Part shown: positions 1 to 8,882 of the stretch, piece by piece | How positions within the stretch are numbered: position 1 is the stretch's first letter | Layout of the letters: each line of letters starts with the position of its first letter | Assembly: GCA_027064135.1 (NCBI GenBank) | Contig: JAMOQG010000127.1 | Span: forward strand, 1 to 47,183 | Source of the DNA: Peptostreptococcaceae bacterium | GTDB taxonomy: Bacteria > Bacillota > Clostridia > Peptostreptococcales > Acidaminobacteraceae | Length of the DNA: 47,183 bases | Direction: 5' to 3' | Position numbers and translations under genes: made by a program | Notes under the pieces: model-generated | What the model was told of the DNA's origin: nothing | Seen by the model: the letters and a program-made list of their open reading frames with translations, nothing else | Database searches by the model: none

Positions 1-404
1 ACAACACTTGGTTCTTTTTCCTCATCACTTTTTAATATCACATCAAATGGAGCCACTAAAGATTGACATTTATTATTTTTAAAATACTTTTCTATAGGAA
101 TTATTAATTTAATCTGAGCATATTGACGATTGTATAAAGGACTGGCTTGCAAAAATATTTCACCATCAATTAATTCATATCTGAAATCCGAGTTACTTGC
201 TAACTCAAGATAAGCTTCATATGATATATGTTTATTTATATTGTATTGATCAATATTTTTTTTAACTATAAGACTATCATCTATAAATGGAAGTAACTTT
301 GCAATTGGCTTACTATTTTTAGTTATTACTATTTCTTTTCCCTCATTAACATACCCAAGAAACTTACCGAATGAATTTTGTAAATTTGTTGTTGTCACTT
401 TCAT
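1..404 (-). CDS. Phd/YefM-like antitoxin domain fused to Uma2-like nuclease domain (3' end cut by window edge)
   Basis: An open frame from ATG at 404 runs off the left edge, giving 134 codons. The start is preceded by GGTGG. Residues 1-42 look like a Phd/YefM antitoxin: MKVTTTNLQNSFGKFL, then a KEIVITKNSKPIAKLLP strand typical of the family's DNA-binding/dimerisation fold. From about residue 60 the sequence changes to a Uma2/DUF820 pattern: YEAYLELA, then FRYELIDGEIF, then APFDVIL, as in PD-(D/E)XK-like nucleases of unknown target. The catalytic half lies outside the window. The domain calls come from recognised sequence patterns. A self-contained antitoxin-nuclease or a regulated endonuclease is inference. 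No separate toxin gene is visible. Confidence 0.72.
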   Translation of the reverse strand, partial: MKVTTTNLQNSFGKFLGYVNEGKEIVITKNSKPIAKLLPFIDDSLIVKKNIDQYNINKHISYEAYLELASNSDFRYELIDGEIFLQASPLYNRQYAQIKLIIPIEKYFKNNKCQSLVAPFDVILKSDEEKEPSV

Positions 405-748
405 ATAAACCACCCTATTAGTTTTAGGTATATTTTATATTCCTTTAGGCATTATGCCAACTTTTTAGCTAATATAACTTGCTTATCATGGTTCTTATTC
501 TTTTAATTATTCCATATTCTTGATAATCCCTACCACGATTCGATTAATAATTAAATCATCTTCTTCAACGTTTTTTTCTTTTACATTTTCGTTTTCAGAC
601 ATTAATACTATCTTTTTTTATTAACATCAATCATGCTAGTTCCTATAACTTTTCTTCTTCATTATGAACCGCAAAAGATTATTAGAATCAATACTTTCAT
701 CACAATGATTAAGTAATCAATAATATTCTTAATAAAATTCTGATTAAC
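405..748. other. Gene-poor, decayed stretch with a broken coding remnant
   Basis: There is no intact gene between the antitoxin-nuclease fusion and the fab terminator. On the minus strand 507-602 encodes a 31-codon frame starting MSENENVKEKN and ending in GIIKNME. Just upstream, in another frame, lies RRKVIGTSMIDVNKK, ending near a run of seven A at about 610-617. Joining the two across that run gives a continuous protein-like segment, so this looks like the frameshifted remains of a gene. I do not recognise the family. No promoter or repeat stands out. Confidence 0.4.
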
Positions 749-783
749 AAAAAAAGAGCTAAACCCAAAGGCTCAACTCTTTC
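749..783 (-). terminator. Intrinsic terminator of the fab operon
   Basis: Read on the minus strand, a 13-bp stem (AAAGAGTTGAGCC with GGTTTAGCTCTTT, two G-U pairs) with a four-base loop is followed by a run of T. It lies just after the fabF stop codon. Confidence 0.9.
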
Positions 784-800
784 TAAATTTAACTATATTT

Positions 801-2036
801 TTACTCGTATTTCTTAAAAGCTAAAGTTGCATTATGTCCACCAAATCCTAATGAATTTGAAAGCGCATATTTTATTTCCATATTCTTTCCTTCTTTAGCA
901 TAATCTAAATCAATTCCTTCATCAGGTGTTGTATAGTTAAGTGTTCTATGAACATAACTATTTTTCATTTGTAATAATGTATCAATTGCTTCAACACCTC
1001 CAGAGGCTCCTAATAAATGTCCTGTCATAGATTTAGTAGAATTAACAACTAATTTATAAGCATGCTCTTTAAATAAATTTTTAATTGCCATAGTTTCAAA
1101 TTTATCATTCATTGGAGTTGATGTTCCATGTGCATTAATATAATCAATATCAGTTGGTTTTAAATTCGAATTTTCAACTGCCATTTTCATACTTCTAGTT
1201 CCACCCTCTCCTTCTGGTGCTGGTGCAGTAATATGATGCGCATCTGCAGAATATCCAAATCCTACTATTTCTCCATAAATATTTGCATTTCTTTTAACTG
1301 CATGTTCATATTCTTCTAAAACAAGAATTCCAGCTCCTTCAGCCATAATAAATCCATCTCTATCTTTATCAAATGGTCTACTTGCTGCTGTTGGGTCATC
1401 GTTTCTTGTACTTAATGCTTTCATTGAAGAAAATCCTGAAACTCCTATTGGAGTAATTGCTGCTTCCGAGCCACCTGCAAACATAAAATCTGCATCGCCT
1501 CTTTTAATTACATTATAAGCATCACCAATAGCATTAGTCGCAGAAGCACATGCAGTTACAACGGTAGTATTAGGACCTTTAGCTCCAAATTTCATTGAAA
1601 CTTGTCCTGATACCATATTTGTAATCATCATCGGAATAAAAAACGCACTAACTTTTCTAGGTCCTTTCTCTAAAAGTCTTTTATGTTGATCTTCTACTGT
1701 TTGAATTCCACCAATACCACAACCAAGAATTGTTCCAAATTTATTCATATCTATATTATTAACATCAAGTTTTGAATCTTTTAAAGCATCTCCTGCAGCT
1801 ACTACAGCAAATTGAGTGAATCTATCCATTCTTTTTACTTCTTTTTTATCTAGATAATTAGAATAATCAAATTCTTTTACTTCTCCAGCAATTTTAGTTG
1901 TATATTCACTTACATCAAAATTCTCTATTTTTGTAATTCCAGATTTTCCTTCTTTTAAAGAATTCCAAAATTCATCTATTGTATTACCTATCGGAGAAAC
2001 AACTCCCATTCCAGTAACTACTACTCTTCTTTGCAT
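801..2036 (-). CDS. fabF: 3-oxoacyl-[acyl-carrier-protein] synthase II
   Basis: Condenses malonyl-ACP with a growing acyl-ACP in the elongation cycle of type II fatty acid synthesis; cytoplasmic. The 411-residue protein has the usual family length. The full catalytic triad is present: Cys163 in TACASATNAIG, His303 in NAHGTSTP and His340 in MTGHLLGASGG. It is the last gene of the fab operon and follows acpP by 46 bases, with a strong ribosome-binding site (AAGGAGG) before ATG. A terminator follows. Confidence 0.97.
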   Translation of the reverse strand: MQRRVVVTGMGVVSPIGNTIDEFWNSLKEGKSGITKIENFDVSEYTTKIAGEVKEFDYSNYLDKKEVKRMDRFTQFAVVAAGDALKDSKLDVNNIDMNKFGTILGCGIGGIQTVEDQHKRLLEKGPRKVSAFFIPMMITNMVSGQVSMKFGAKGPNTTVVTACASATNAIGDAYNVIKRGDADFMFAGGSEAAITPIGVSGFSSMKALSTRNDDPTAASRPFDKDRDGFIMAEGAGILVLEEYEHAVKRNANIYGEIVGFGYSADAHHITAPAPEGEGGTRSMKMAVENSNLKPTDIDYINAHGTSTPMNDKFETMAIKNLFKEHAYKLVVNSTKSMTGHLLGASGGVEAIDTLLQMKNSYVHRTLNYTTPDEGIDLDYAKEGKNMEIKYALSNSLGFGGHNATLAFKKYE

Positions 2037-2082
2037 TTTTTACCTCCTTAAAAAAAAGAGGATAACTCCTCTTTCACTTTTC

Positions 2083-2310
2083 TTATTTATGAGTTTCTAC
2101 GTATTTAGCAATATCACCAATGTTTTTAAAACCTTCAGCATCTTCATCTGGAATTTCAATACCAAATTCATCTTCAATAGCCATAATAATTTCTACAGCA
2201 TCTAAAGAATCAGCTTCTAAATCCCCCATTAAAGAAGTTGTAGCTGTAATAACAGTATCCTCATCTAACGCTAATTCATCAATAATTATTTTCTTTACTT
2301 GTTCAAACAT
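2083..2310 (-). CDS. acpP: Acyl carrier protein
   Basis: A small acidic protein of 75 residues that carries acyl chains on 4'-phosphopantetheine. The attachment serine is Ser35 in the motif LEADSLDAVEIIM. Length and acidity are typical. It lies between fabG and fabF, which are its partners in the elongation cycle. An opposite-strand open frame over the same bases is a shadow of this gene. Confidence 0.97.
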   Translation of the reverse strand: MFEQVKKIIIDELALDEDTVITATTSLMGDLEADSLDAVEIIMAIEDEFGIEIPDEDAEGFKNIGDIAKYVETHK

Positions 2311-2362
2311 TTTTTTACCATCCTTTTTATACTTTTCTAATTTATTTTTTATAAATTGCTAA

Positions 2363-3103
2363 CTAAATTAATAATCCACCATCAACATTTATTACTTGTC
2401 CAGTAATATAATCTGAATTAGTTGATAATAAGAAATTTACAACTTTTGCAACATCTTCAGGTTTACCTAAATTTCCTAAAGGAATATTTTCTTCATATTT
2501 TTTTATTACATCTTCAGATAATTTATCAGTCATTGCACTTTGAATAAATCCTGGTGCAACCGCATTTACATTAACCCCTCTTGTAGCAAATTCTTTAGCT
2601 AAAGATTTTGTAAGACCAATAACTCCAGCTTTTGAAGCTGCGTAATTAGATTGTCCTGCATTTCCCATTATTCCAACAATTGAAGAAATATTTACAATTT
2701 TTCCAAATTTTTGTTTAAGCATATGCTTACCAATTATTTTCGAAGTATTGAAAGTTCCTTTTAAATTAATATTAATTACTTGATCAAAATCAGATTCTTT
2801 CATTCTTAAAATCAAATTATCTTTAGTAATTCCAGCATTATTTATTAAAAAATCTATTGAATCAAATTCTTTTTTTACTATTTTATATAAATTTTCAACA
2901 TCTTCAAATTTTGAAACATCACATTTCACTGTTAATACTTTCACTTTATAAAGTGCTTCAATTTCTTCCTTTAATTTATTAGCTTTTATTTCACTATTAT
3001 TATAATTTATAACAATATTGCATCCGCTTTCAGCTAAATTCAATGCTATTGCTTTCCCAATACCACGAGAACCACCTGTGACAATTGCAGTTTTATTTAA
3101 CAT
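2363..3103 (-). CDS. fabG: 3-oxoacyl-[acyl-carrier-protein] reductase
   Basis: Short-chain dehydrogenase that reduces 3-oxoacyl-ACP with NADPH. The 246-residue protein shows the nucleotide-binding TGGSRGIG at residues 9-16, NNAG near 88-91, and the catalytic Ser141/Tyr154/Lys158 set in NISS and YAASK. It ends in a conserved INVDGG segment. It follows fabD after 9 bases and precedes acpP, so it is part of the fab operon. Related dehydrogenases share these motifs, but the gene context makes FabG the clear reading. Confidence 0.95.
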   Translation of the reverse strand: MLNKTAIVTGGSRGIGKAIALNLAESGCNIVINYNNSEIKANKLKEEIEALYKVKVLTVKCDVSKFEDVENLYKIVKKEFDSIDFLINNAGITKDNLILRMKESDFDQVININLKGTFNTSKIIGKHMLKQKFGKIVNISSIVGIMGNAGQSNYAASKAGVIGLTKSLAKEFATRGVNVNAVAPGFIQSAMTDKLSEDVIKKYEENIPLGNLGKPEDVAKVVNFLLSTNSDYITGQVINVDGGLLI

Positions 3104-3112
3104 AAATCACTC

Positions 3113-4045
3113 CTATTGTAATTTTTCTATAGTTTTAGTTAATGATTTTAAATCTTCAACATTCAAAATTTCAACATTTTTCGAAACTCTTTTAATAAAT
3201 TTACCTAAAGATTTTCCAGGACCAACTTCAATAAAAGTATTATAGCCTTCTCTAATAAGTTCGTTAATTGAATCTTCCCATAAAACAGGGCTACTTACTT
3301 GTTTTACTAGTAAATTATTAACATAACCTCTTTTTTTAATAATCTTTGCATCAACATTTGCAACAACAGGTATTTGAAAATCATTATATTCAATACTTCT
3401 TAAAATACCATTTAATTTTTCTCCAGCACCTTTTAACAATGTTGTATGAAATGGCGCTGAAACAGGTAAAAGCACAGCTTTTTTAGCTCCATATTCCTTA
3501 CATAAACTAGCTGCTTTTTTAACTGCATCTTTCTCTCCAGCTATTACAATTTGACCTGGACAATTATAATTTGCTGTCTCAACAATTCCCATATGACTAG
3601 CATTTTCACATGCTTTATGTACTTTCTCTTTATCAAGAGATAATATTGCGGCCATAGCCCCTTTCCCAACTGGAACTTCATTTTGCATAAATTTGCCACG
3701 TTGTCTTACTACTTTTACTGCATCTTTAAATTCCATCGCTCCAGAAGCAACAAGTGCTGAATATTCACCTAAACTTAGTCCAGCAACTGCCTCAGGATTA
3801 ATTCCTTCAGCTTCTAAAACTTTTAAAATTGCAATTGAAGTTGTAAGTATTGCTGGTTGAGTATTTTCTGTAAGTTTTAGTTCTTCATCAGAACTATCAA
3901 ATACAAGCTTTTTCATATCTTGGTTTAGTGCTACTGAAGCTTCATTAAAAACTTCATCAGCAACATCATATTTTTCTGCTAATTCTTTGCCCATACCTAA
4001 GTATTGAGCTCCTTGACCAGGAAACACAAATGCTATTTTTCTCAT
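3113..4045 (-). CDS. fabD: Malonyl-CoA:ACP transacylase
   Basis: Transfers malonate from CoA to ACP to supply the extender unit. Over 310 residues it shows the N-terminal FPGQGAQ, the nucleophile Ser91 in GLSLGEYSAL, and the partner His200 in SAPFHTTLL. Length is normal for FabD. It lies between fabH and fabG with only 11 and 9 bases between genes, so translation is probably linked. Confidence 0.96.
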   Translation of the reverse strand: MRKIAFVFPGQGAQYLGMGKELAEKYDVADEVFNEASVALNQDMKKLVFDSSDEELKLTENTQPAILTTSIAILKVLEAEGINPEAVAGLSLGEYSALVASGAMEFKDAVKVVRQRGKFMQNEVPVGKGAMAAILSLDKEKVHKACENASHMGIVETANYNCPGQIVIAGEKDAVKKAASLCKEYGAKKAVLLPVSAPFHTTLLKGAGEKLNGILRSIEYNDFQIPVVANVDAKIIKKRGYVNNLLVKQVSSPVLWEDSINELIREGYNTFIEVGPGKSLGKFIKRVSKNVEILNVEDLKSLTKTIEKLQ

Positions 4046-4056
4046 ATTTTATCTCC

Positions 4057-5046
4057 TTACCATTTAATTAAACAAGAACCCCAAGTTAATCCGCCACCAA
4101 ATCCAACTAAAACTACATTATCACCTTTATTTATTTTTCCATCTTTTAATGCTTCATCTAATGCAATTGGTATTGATGCTGCTGAAGTATTTCCAATTCT
4201 ATCTAAATTTACTTTAACTTTTTCCATTGGTAATTTCATTTTTTTTGCTGCTGCTTCAATTATACGAATGTTTGCTTGATGAGGAACCATATAATCGATA
4301 TCAGTTAACTCAATACCAGCTTTTCCAATAACTTTTTTTGTTGAATTACTCATAATTCTAACTGCAAATTTAAAAACTCCTTGACCTTCCATTTTCATAT
4401 AGTGAAGTCTACCATCAATTGTTTTTTGAGTTGCAGGGTTTCTTGATCCACCACCTGGTATATTTAAATACATTGAACCCGATCCATCAGCTCCTAGTTC
4501 AGTAGCTAAGATTCCACTTCCTTTTTCTACTTCTGAAATAACAACAGCTCCAGCACCATCACCAAATAATACACATGTATTTCTATCTTCCATATCTAAT
4601 ATTTTTGACATAGCTTCAGCACCAATAACTAAAACATTCTTATTAACGCCACCTTTAACCATTTGATTTGCTATTGTTATCCCATAAAGGAAACCTGAAC
4701 AAGCAGCTGATACATCAAATGCTGCTGCATTAACAGCTTTTAATTTATCTTGAACAATACAAGCAGTAGAAGGCAGACTCATATCAGGTGTTAAAGTTGC
4801 AAGTATTATTAAATCAATATCTTCAGATTTCAATCCTGCATTTTCAATTGCTCTTTTACCTGCTTCATATGCTAAATCTGAAGTTGCAATTTCATCACTT
4901 GCAAATCTTCTCTCTTTAATTCCTGTTCTACTTACAATCCACTCATCGGATGTATCTACTATTTTTGCTAAATCATGATTTGTAACAATTTTCTCAGGCA
5001 CAAAACTACCTGTTCCAATTATTCCTACGCTTTTTAAATTATTCAA
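4057..5046 (-). CDS. fabH: 3-oxoacyl-[acyl-carrier-protein] synthase III
   Basis: Starts fatty acid synthesis by condensing acyl-CoA with malonyl-ACP. I place the start at TTG 5046: it has AGGAG seven bases upstream, begins NNLKSVGIIGTGS as family members do, and clears the plsX stop by 10 bases. The longer frame to 5082 would overlap plsX. The resulting 329-residue protein has Cys116 (AACSGF), His256 (PHQANI) and Asn286 (GNTSAAS), the complete KAS III triad. Confidence 0.95.
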   Translation of the reverse strand: MNNLKSVGIIGTGSFVPEKIVTNHDLAKIVDTSDEWIVSRTGIKERRFASDEIATSDLAYEAGKRAIENAGLKSEDIDLIILATLTPDMSLPSTACIVQDKLKAVNAAAFDVSAACSGFLYGITIANQMVKGGVNKNVLVIGAEAMSKILDMEDRNTCVLFGDGAGAVVISEVEKGSGILATELGADGSGSMYLNIPGGGSRNPATQKTIDGRLHYMKMEGQGVFKFAVRIMSNSTKKVIGKAGIELTDIDYMVPHQANIRIIEAAAKKMKLPMEKVKVNLDRIGNTSAASIPIALDEALKDGKINKGDNVVLVGFGGGLTWGSCLIKW

Positions 5047-5056
5047 TATATCACTC

Positions 5057-6040
5057 CTATAAGTTCTTTTCAATTTTTCCAATTAAATCATTTTTTAATG
5101 CCTTTTCAGCATAAATAATTGCATTTTTGAATGCTTTTGGATTAGAACTGCCATGAGCTTTAACAATAAGTTCTTTCACACCTAATAAAGGTGCTCCACC
5201 ATATTCTGAGTAATCAAGTTTCTTTTTAATATCAGATAATCCACTTTTTACAGCTAATGCAGATATTTTAGTAAATACATTTTTCATAAATACATTTTTA
5301 AACATATCAGAAAGTGATTTTACTACTCCTTCAGACAATTTCAAAATAATATTTCCAGTAAAACCGTCACATACTATTACATCAACTTGTCCAAATGAAA
5401 TATCTCTTGCTTCAACATTTCCAATAAAATTTATATTATCTAATTTCTCGATTTCTTCATATGCTTCTTTTACTAAAGCAGTTCCTTTTCCTTTTTCATC
5501 TCCAATATTTACAAGTCCTACTTTTGGATTTTCAATTTGAAGTATTTCTTTTGCATATAAACTTCCCATAATGCTAAATTCTTTTAAATTTCTTGCTTTA
5601 CATTCTGCATTTGCACCTGCATCTGCAAGAACTGAAATTCCCTTATTAGTTGGATATACAGACACTAAAGCCGGTCTATCAATTCCTTTAATTCTTCCTA
5701 CCTTTAAAAGTCCTCCAGCTAGTAACGCTCCTGTATTTCCAGCTGATAAAAACGCATCAAGCTCTTTTTTCCTAAGATCTATCAATCCTTTTATCATTGA
5801 TGAATCTTTTTTCTTTTTTACTGCCATTACCGGTTTATCTTCACCGCTAACGATTTGTGTTGTATGGACTATTTCGATTTTTTGTAAATTAACTTCATGT
5901 TTTGTTAATAATCTTACTATTGTTGATTCATCTCCATATAGCACGATATTACTCTCGATACTATTTAGAGCTTCTTTAACTCCTAATATTACAGCTTCTG
6001 GAGCATTATCTCCACCAAATGCATCTATACCTATTCTCAT
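5057..6040 (-). CDS. plsX: Phosphate acyltransferase PlsX
   Basis: Makes acyl-phosphate from acyl-ACP, the donor that PlsY uses to begin phospholipid synthesis; a peripheral membrane enzyme. Its 327 residues begin MRIGIDAFGGDNAPEAV, the family signature, and include the LADAGANAECK and GFTGNIILKL segments. GGAGG precedes the ATG, and the start lies one base past the fapR stop. The order fapR-plsX-fab is typical of Firmicutes and links phospholipid and fatty acid supply under one repressor. Confidence 0.96.
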   Translation of the reverse strand: MRIGIDAFGGDNAPEAVILGVKEALNSIESNIVLYGDESTIVRLLTKHEVNLQKIEIVHTTQIVSGEDKPVMAVKKKKDSSMIKGLIDLRKKELDAFLSAGNTGALLAGGLLKVGRIKGIDRPALVSVYPTNKGISVLADAGANAECKARNLKEFSIMGSLYAKEILQIENPKVGLVNIGDEKGKGTALVKEAYEEIEKLDNINFIGNVEARDISFGQVDVIVCDGFTGNIILKLSEGVVKSLSDMFKNVFMKNVFTKISALAVKSGLSDIKKKLDYSEYGGAPLLGVKELIVKAHGSSNPKAFKNAIIYAEKALKNDLIGKIEKNL

Positions 6041-6041
6041 C

Positions 6042-6605
6042 TTAAACCTCCAAATCTATTGACACTAATCTAAATTTACTTCTAAAAACTTGATCATTAT
6101 TAACGTTAATCCAAACTCTAACAAAATATTCGCTTCCTCGCTTATTAATAACTTCAGCCTTAGCAACTAGTTTTTCACCAGCTTTTACAGGAACACGATT
6201 TTTTACATTTGCAACGCCTATCAAAGCAACATTACTTTCGATTACAGCTAAAGCTAAAGTTTCAGCCATTGCAAAAATATAATATCCTTTAATGATTTTA
6301 GTTTTAGTAAATGCCATTGATTCATCAGTTTGTAAAATTGATATTGCATTTTTATTTAATTGCAAGTCTATCAATTCACCAACAATTTCATCTTCACCAA
6401 GTGATTTTACCTTTTGAAGATTTTTAGTAGCAACGGACTTTACTCTTTCTCTTAATTCAGGAATATTAAGACTCATACGATCAAGTCTAATAGTTTGAAC
6501 ACTAACTCCAAACTTCTCACTTAATTCTTCATCTGTAAAAAAAGGATTGCTTTTCAATACTTTTCTTATCTCCTGATGCCTTTCCGTTTTTTTAATTTTT
6601 TTCAT
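6042..6605 (-). CDS. fapR: Fatty acid and phospholipid biosynthesis repressor FapR
   Basis: DeoR-like transcription factor that represses lipid synthesis genes and is released by malonyl-CoA. Residues 1-50 form a helix-turn-helix (FTDEELSEKFGVSVQTIRLDR). Residues of about 95-187 form the hot-dog effector domain seen in the family (GYYIFAMAETLALAVI, then VKAGEKLVAKAEV). At 187 residues the length is normal. It heads the fab operon, and a FapR-type operator overlaps its own promoter, so it should regulate itself and all genes behind it. Confidence 0.95.
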   Translation of the reverse strand: MKKIKKTERHQEIRKVLKSNPFFTDEELSEKFGVSVQTIRLDRMSLNIPELRERVKSVATKNLQKVKSLGEDEIVGELIDLQLNKNAISILQTDESMAFTKTKIIKGYYIFAMAETLALAVIESNVALIGVANVKNRVPVKAGEKLVAKAEVINKRGSEYFVRVWINVNNDQVFRSKFRLVSIDLEV

Positions 6606-6616
6606 ATTACCTCCGC

Positions 6617-6646
6617 TTAGTACTAATTATTAGTACCTGCTACTAA
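6617..6646 (-). promoter_or_regulatory. FapR operator
   Basis: TTAGTACCTGCTACTAA at 6630-6646 is an imperfect palindrome that fits the known FapR box. A second, perfectly palindromic TTAGTACTAA lies at 6617-6626, close to the start codon. The main site begins just downstream of the -10 element, so binding would block initiation. The match rests on remembered consensus and on the adjacent fapR gene. Confidence 0.85.
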
Positions 6647-6651
6647 AACAT

Positions 6652-6680
6652 AGTATAAAGCCTATTTTTAAAAAAAGCAA
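6652..6680 (-). promoter_or_regulatory. Promoter of the fapR-plsX-fab operon
   Basis: On the minus strand TTGCTT (6675-6680) and TATACT (6652-6657) are separated by 17 bases, a good sigma-A arrangement. The FapR operator covers the expected start of transcription. Confidence 0.75.
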
Positions 6681-6754
6681 CTCTTTTTTTTAAAAATATT
6701 ATTAGGTTTTATTACCTTGTATTAGTTGCAAGTGTTCAACATATTTATTATATC

Positions 6755-6792
6755 AAAAAAAAGAACCAATAACATATGTTATTAGTTCTTTC
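6755..6792 (-). terminator. Intrinsic terminator after rpmF
   Basis: A near-perfect inverted repeat (6761-6790, AAGAACTAATAACAT with its complement) is followed on the minus strand by a T run. It separates yceD-rpmF from the fab operon. Confidence 0.88.
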
Positions 6793-6800
6793 TTAATAAA

Positions 6801-6980
6801 TTACTCAACAGTTAAAATTTCTTTTTTGTTGTAGTATCCACAATTAGAGCATACTCTATGTGGTAATTTTGGCTCATGACATTGAGGACAAACACTTAAG
6901 TTTGGAGCACTCATTTTCATATTAGCTGATTCTCTAGTTCTTTTTCTTTTCTTTGATGTTTTACGCTTAGGTACTGCCAT
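6801..6980 (-). CDS. rpmF: Large ribosomal subunit protein bL32
   Basis: A 59-residue basic protein starting MAVPKRKTSKKRKRTRES, the usual L32 beginning. A zinc ribbon follows, formed by Cys31/Cys34 (CPQC) and Cys44/Cys47 (CSNC). It is a structural protein of the 50S subunit. GGAGGTG precedes its ATG. It directly follows the DUF177 gene, an arrangement conserved across many bacteria. Confidence 0.97.
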   Translation of the reverse strand: MAVPKRKTSKKRKRTRESANMKMSAPNLSVCPQCHEPKLPHRVCSNCGYYNKKEILTVE

Positions 6981-6992
6981 GCTAACACCTCC

Positions 6993-7502
6993 TTATTTAT
7001 CTAACTTATCTTTTAGATTAATTAACTTTGAAAACCTTGGATCTACATCATGTAAATCACAATCGCATTCTCCCTCATTTAAATTTGCTCCGCACTTAGG
7101 ACAAAGGCCTTTGCAGTTTTCACTACATAAAACACTAGGTTCCAAATCAATAAAAAGTGCTTCCGAAAGGATTGTCTCAACATCGATTATTCCATCTTTT
7201 ATTGTCACAACACCTATATCTTCTTCAAATTTATCGCCTTCTTCAAGGATTTCTCTTGAAAAAGATTCAGACACATGTCTAGGTACAGCTGTCAAACATC
7301 TTGCACAGCTATATACAACTTCCATATCATATTTAAAATCAATGAATATTTTATCATTTACTTTATACATATTAATATTTATATCACACGAGCTGAAACT
7401 TTTCACTAAAAATTTTTCAAATCCAGCAGTATCAATATCAACTTTACCGCTAAAACTCTCGAAATCTTTATCAACAAATAAATTGTTTAAAACTATTTTC
7501 AT
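6993..7502 (-). CDS. yceD: DUF177/YceD family protein
   Basis: A 169-residue DUF177 protein, thought to act in 23S rRNA metabolism or ribosome assembly because it nearly always sits beside rpmF, as here (12 bases upstream). A metal-binding cluster of cysteines near residues 128-150 (SENCKGLCPKCGANLN, then ECDCD) matches the family. ATG 7502 is preceded by GAGG. It has its own strong promoter. Confidence 0.9.
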   Translation of the reverse strand: MKIVLNNLFVDKDFESFSGKVDIDTAGFEKFLVKSFSSCDININMYKVNDKIFIDFKYDMEVVYSCARCLTAVPRHVSESFSREILEEGDKFEEDIGVVTIKDGIIDVETILSEALFIDLEPSVLCSENCKGLCPKCGANLNEGECDCDLHDVDPRFSKLINLKDKLDK

Positions 7503-7532
7503 AATAACACCTCAAAATTGAACAACACAATA

Positions 7533-7561
7533 ATTATAAGATTAATTTATAATATTGTCAA
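7533..7561 (-). promoter_or_regulatory. Promoter of yceD-rpmF
   Basis: Consensus TTGACA (7556-7561) and TATAAT (7533-7538) are 17 bases apart on the minus strand. This is one of the strongest promoter matches in the window, fitting a ribosomal protein operon. Confidence 0.9.
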
Positions 7562-7568
7562 GGTAATA

Positions 7569-8759
7569 TTAAACTAATTCTTTTGTATCACGAGCAATCA
7601 TTAATTCTTCATTTGTCGGAATTATCATTATTTTTACTTTTGAATCTTCTGTATTGATAAATTTTGCAACTGCTCTTACTTTATTTGCTTCAATATCTAT
7701 CTTAGCACCCATAAATTCCATTCCGCTCATAATTGATTTTCTATTATCAGCTGAATTTTCACCTAAACCTGCAGTAAAGATTATACCATCAACACCACCC
7801 ATAACAGCAGCATATGCAGCAATATATTTTTTAACTCTTAAATCAAATGTGTCTAAAGCTAATTGAGCTCTTTCATTTCCTTCAGCTGCAGCATCTTCAA
7901 TATCTCTAAAATCACTACTAACACCGCTAATACCCAATACGCCTGATTTTTTATTCATAATATTATCCATTTCTTGTGGAGTTAAATTTTCTTTGTTCAT
8001 AATAAATGTAACTATTGCCGGATCTATATCTCCAGTTCTTGTTCCCATTACTAATCCTTCAAGTGGAGTAAATCCCATTGAAGTAGCAACTGATTTACCA
8101 CCTTTAACAGCAGCAACACTTGCTCCATTTCCTAAATGACAACTAATTAATTTTAAATCTTTAATATCTTTACCCATCATTTCTGCAGCCTTTTGAACTA
8201 CATATCTATGAGATGTTCCGTGGAAACCGTATCTTCTTACACCATATTTTTCATAATACTCATATGGTAGTGGATATATAAAAGCTTCTTTTGGCATAGT
8301 TTGATGGAAAGCAGTGTCAAATACACCAACATTTACAACACCAGGTAACAATTCTTCAATTGCTTCAATTCCCATAATATTAGGTGGATTGTGAAGTGGA
8401 GCTAATTCTATACATTCTTTTAATGCATCTTTTACTTCTTCACTAATAATAACTGATTCAGCAAATTTTTCACCTGCATGTACAACTCTGTGTCCTACAG
8501 CATCAATTTCTTTTAATGATTTAATTGCACCATATTCTTCATTTATTAATGAATCTAAAACATGTTTTAACGCAACACGATGGTCACTCATATTATCTTC
8601 AATAACTTTCTTACCAAATTCAGGTGTTTCATGCTTCAATCTTCCATTTTCCAAACCGATTCTTTCAACTAACCCTTGCGCTAATACATCTTCATTCTCC
8701 ATATCAAGCAATTGATATTTTAACGATGAACTTCCGCAATTAATTACTAAAATTTTCAT
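7569..8759 (-). CDS. ackA: Acetate kinase
   Basis: Converts acetyl phosphate and ADP into acetate and ATP. The 396-residue protein opens [17 protein letters not shown] and contains the family blocks [33 protein letters not shown] and SCHLGNGAS, all expected in an active kinase. GGAGGAGGAG precedes the ATG. It has its own promoter. No phosphotransacetylase lies beside it. Glycine reductase, encoded about 4 kb away, makes acetyl phosphate directly, so this enzyme is the likely ATP-yielding partner. Confidence 0.97.
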   Translation of the reverse strand: MKILVINCGSSSLKYQLLDMENEDVLAQGLVERIGLENGRLKHETPEFGKKVIEDNMSDHRVALKHVLDSLINEEYGAIKSLKEIDAVGHRVVHAGEKFAESVIISEEVKDALKECIELAPLHNPPNIMGIEAIEELLPGVVNVGVFDTAFHQTMPKEAFIYPLPYEYYEKYGVRRYGFHGTSHRYVVQKAAEMMGKDIKDLKLISCHLGNGASVAAVKGGKSVATSMGFTPLEGLVMGTRTGDIDPAIVTFIMNKENLTPQEMDNIMNKKSGVLGISGVSSDFRDIEDAAAEGNERAQLALDTFDLRVKKYIAAYAAVMGGVDGIIFTAGLGENSADNRKSIMSGMEFMGAKIDIEANKVRAVAKFINTEDSKVKIMIIPTNEELMIARDTKELV

Positions 8760-8820
8760 AAAAACAGCTCCTCCTCCATTACTAACAAAACATTAATTTT
8801 TTCCAGTCTCATACTTTTAT

Positions 8821-8849
8821 ATTATATCGCTAATAATTTAATTATTCAA
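8821..8849 (-). promoter_or_regulatory. Promoter of ackA
   Basis: TTGAAT (8844-8849) and TATAAT (8821-8826) are 17 bases apart on the minus strand, about 60 bases before the acetate kinase start codon. Confidence 0.8.
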
Positions 8850-8882
8850 GAGCTAAATAATAAAATACACATATAAACATCT

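Noticed and set aside
5571-6062. Plus-strand open frame of 163 codons across plsX
   Set aside because: It lies antisense to a clear PlsX gene and has a composition typical of reverse-frame translation.
6979-7521. Plus-strand open frame of 180 codons across yceD
   Set aside because: Antisense to a DUF177 gene with a strong promoter and correct family motifs; no protein-like features of its own.
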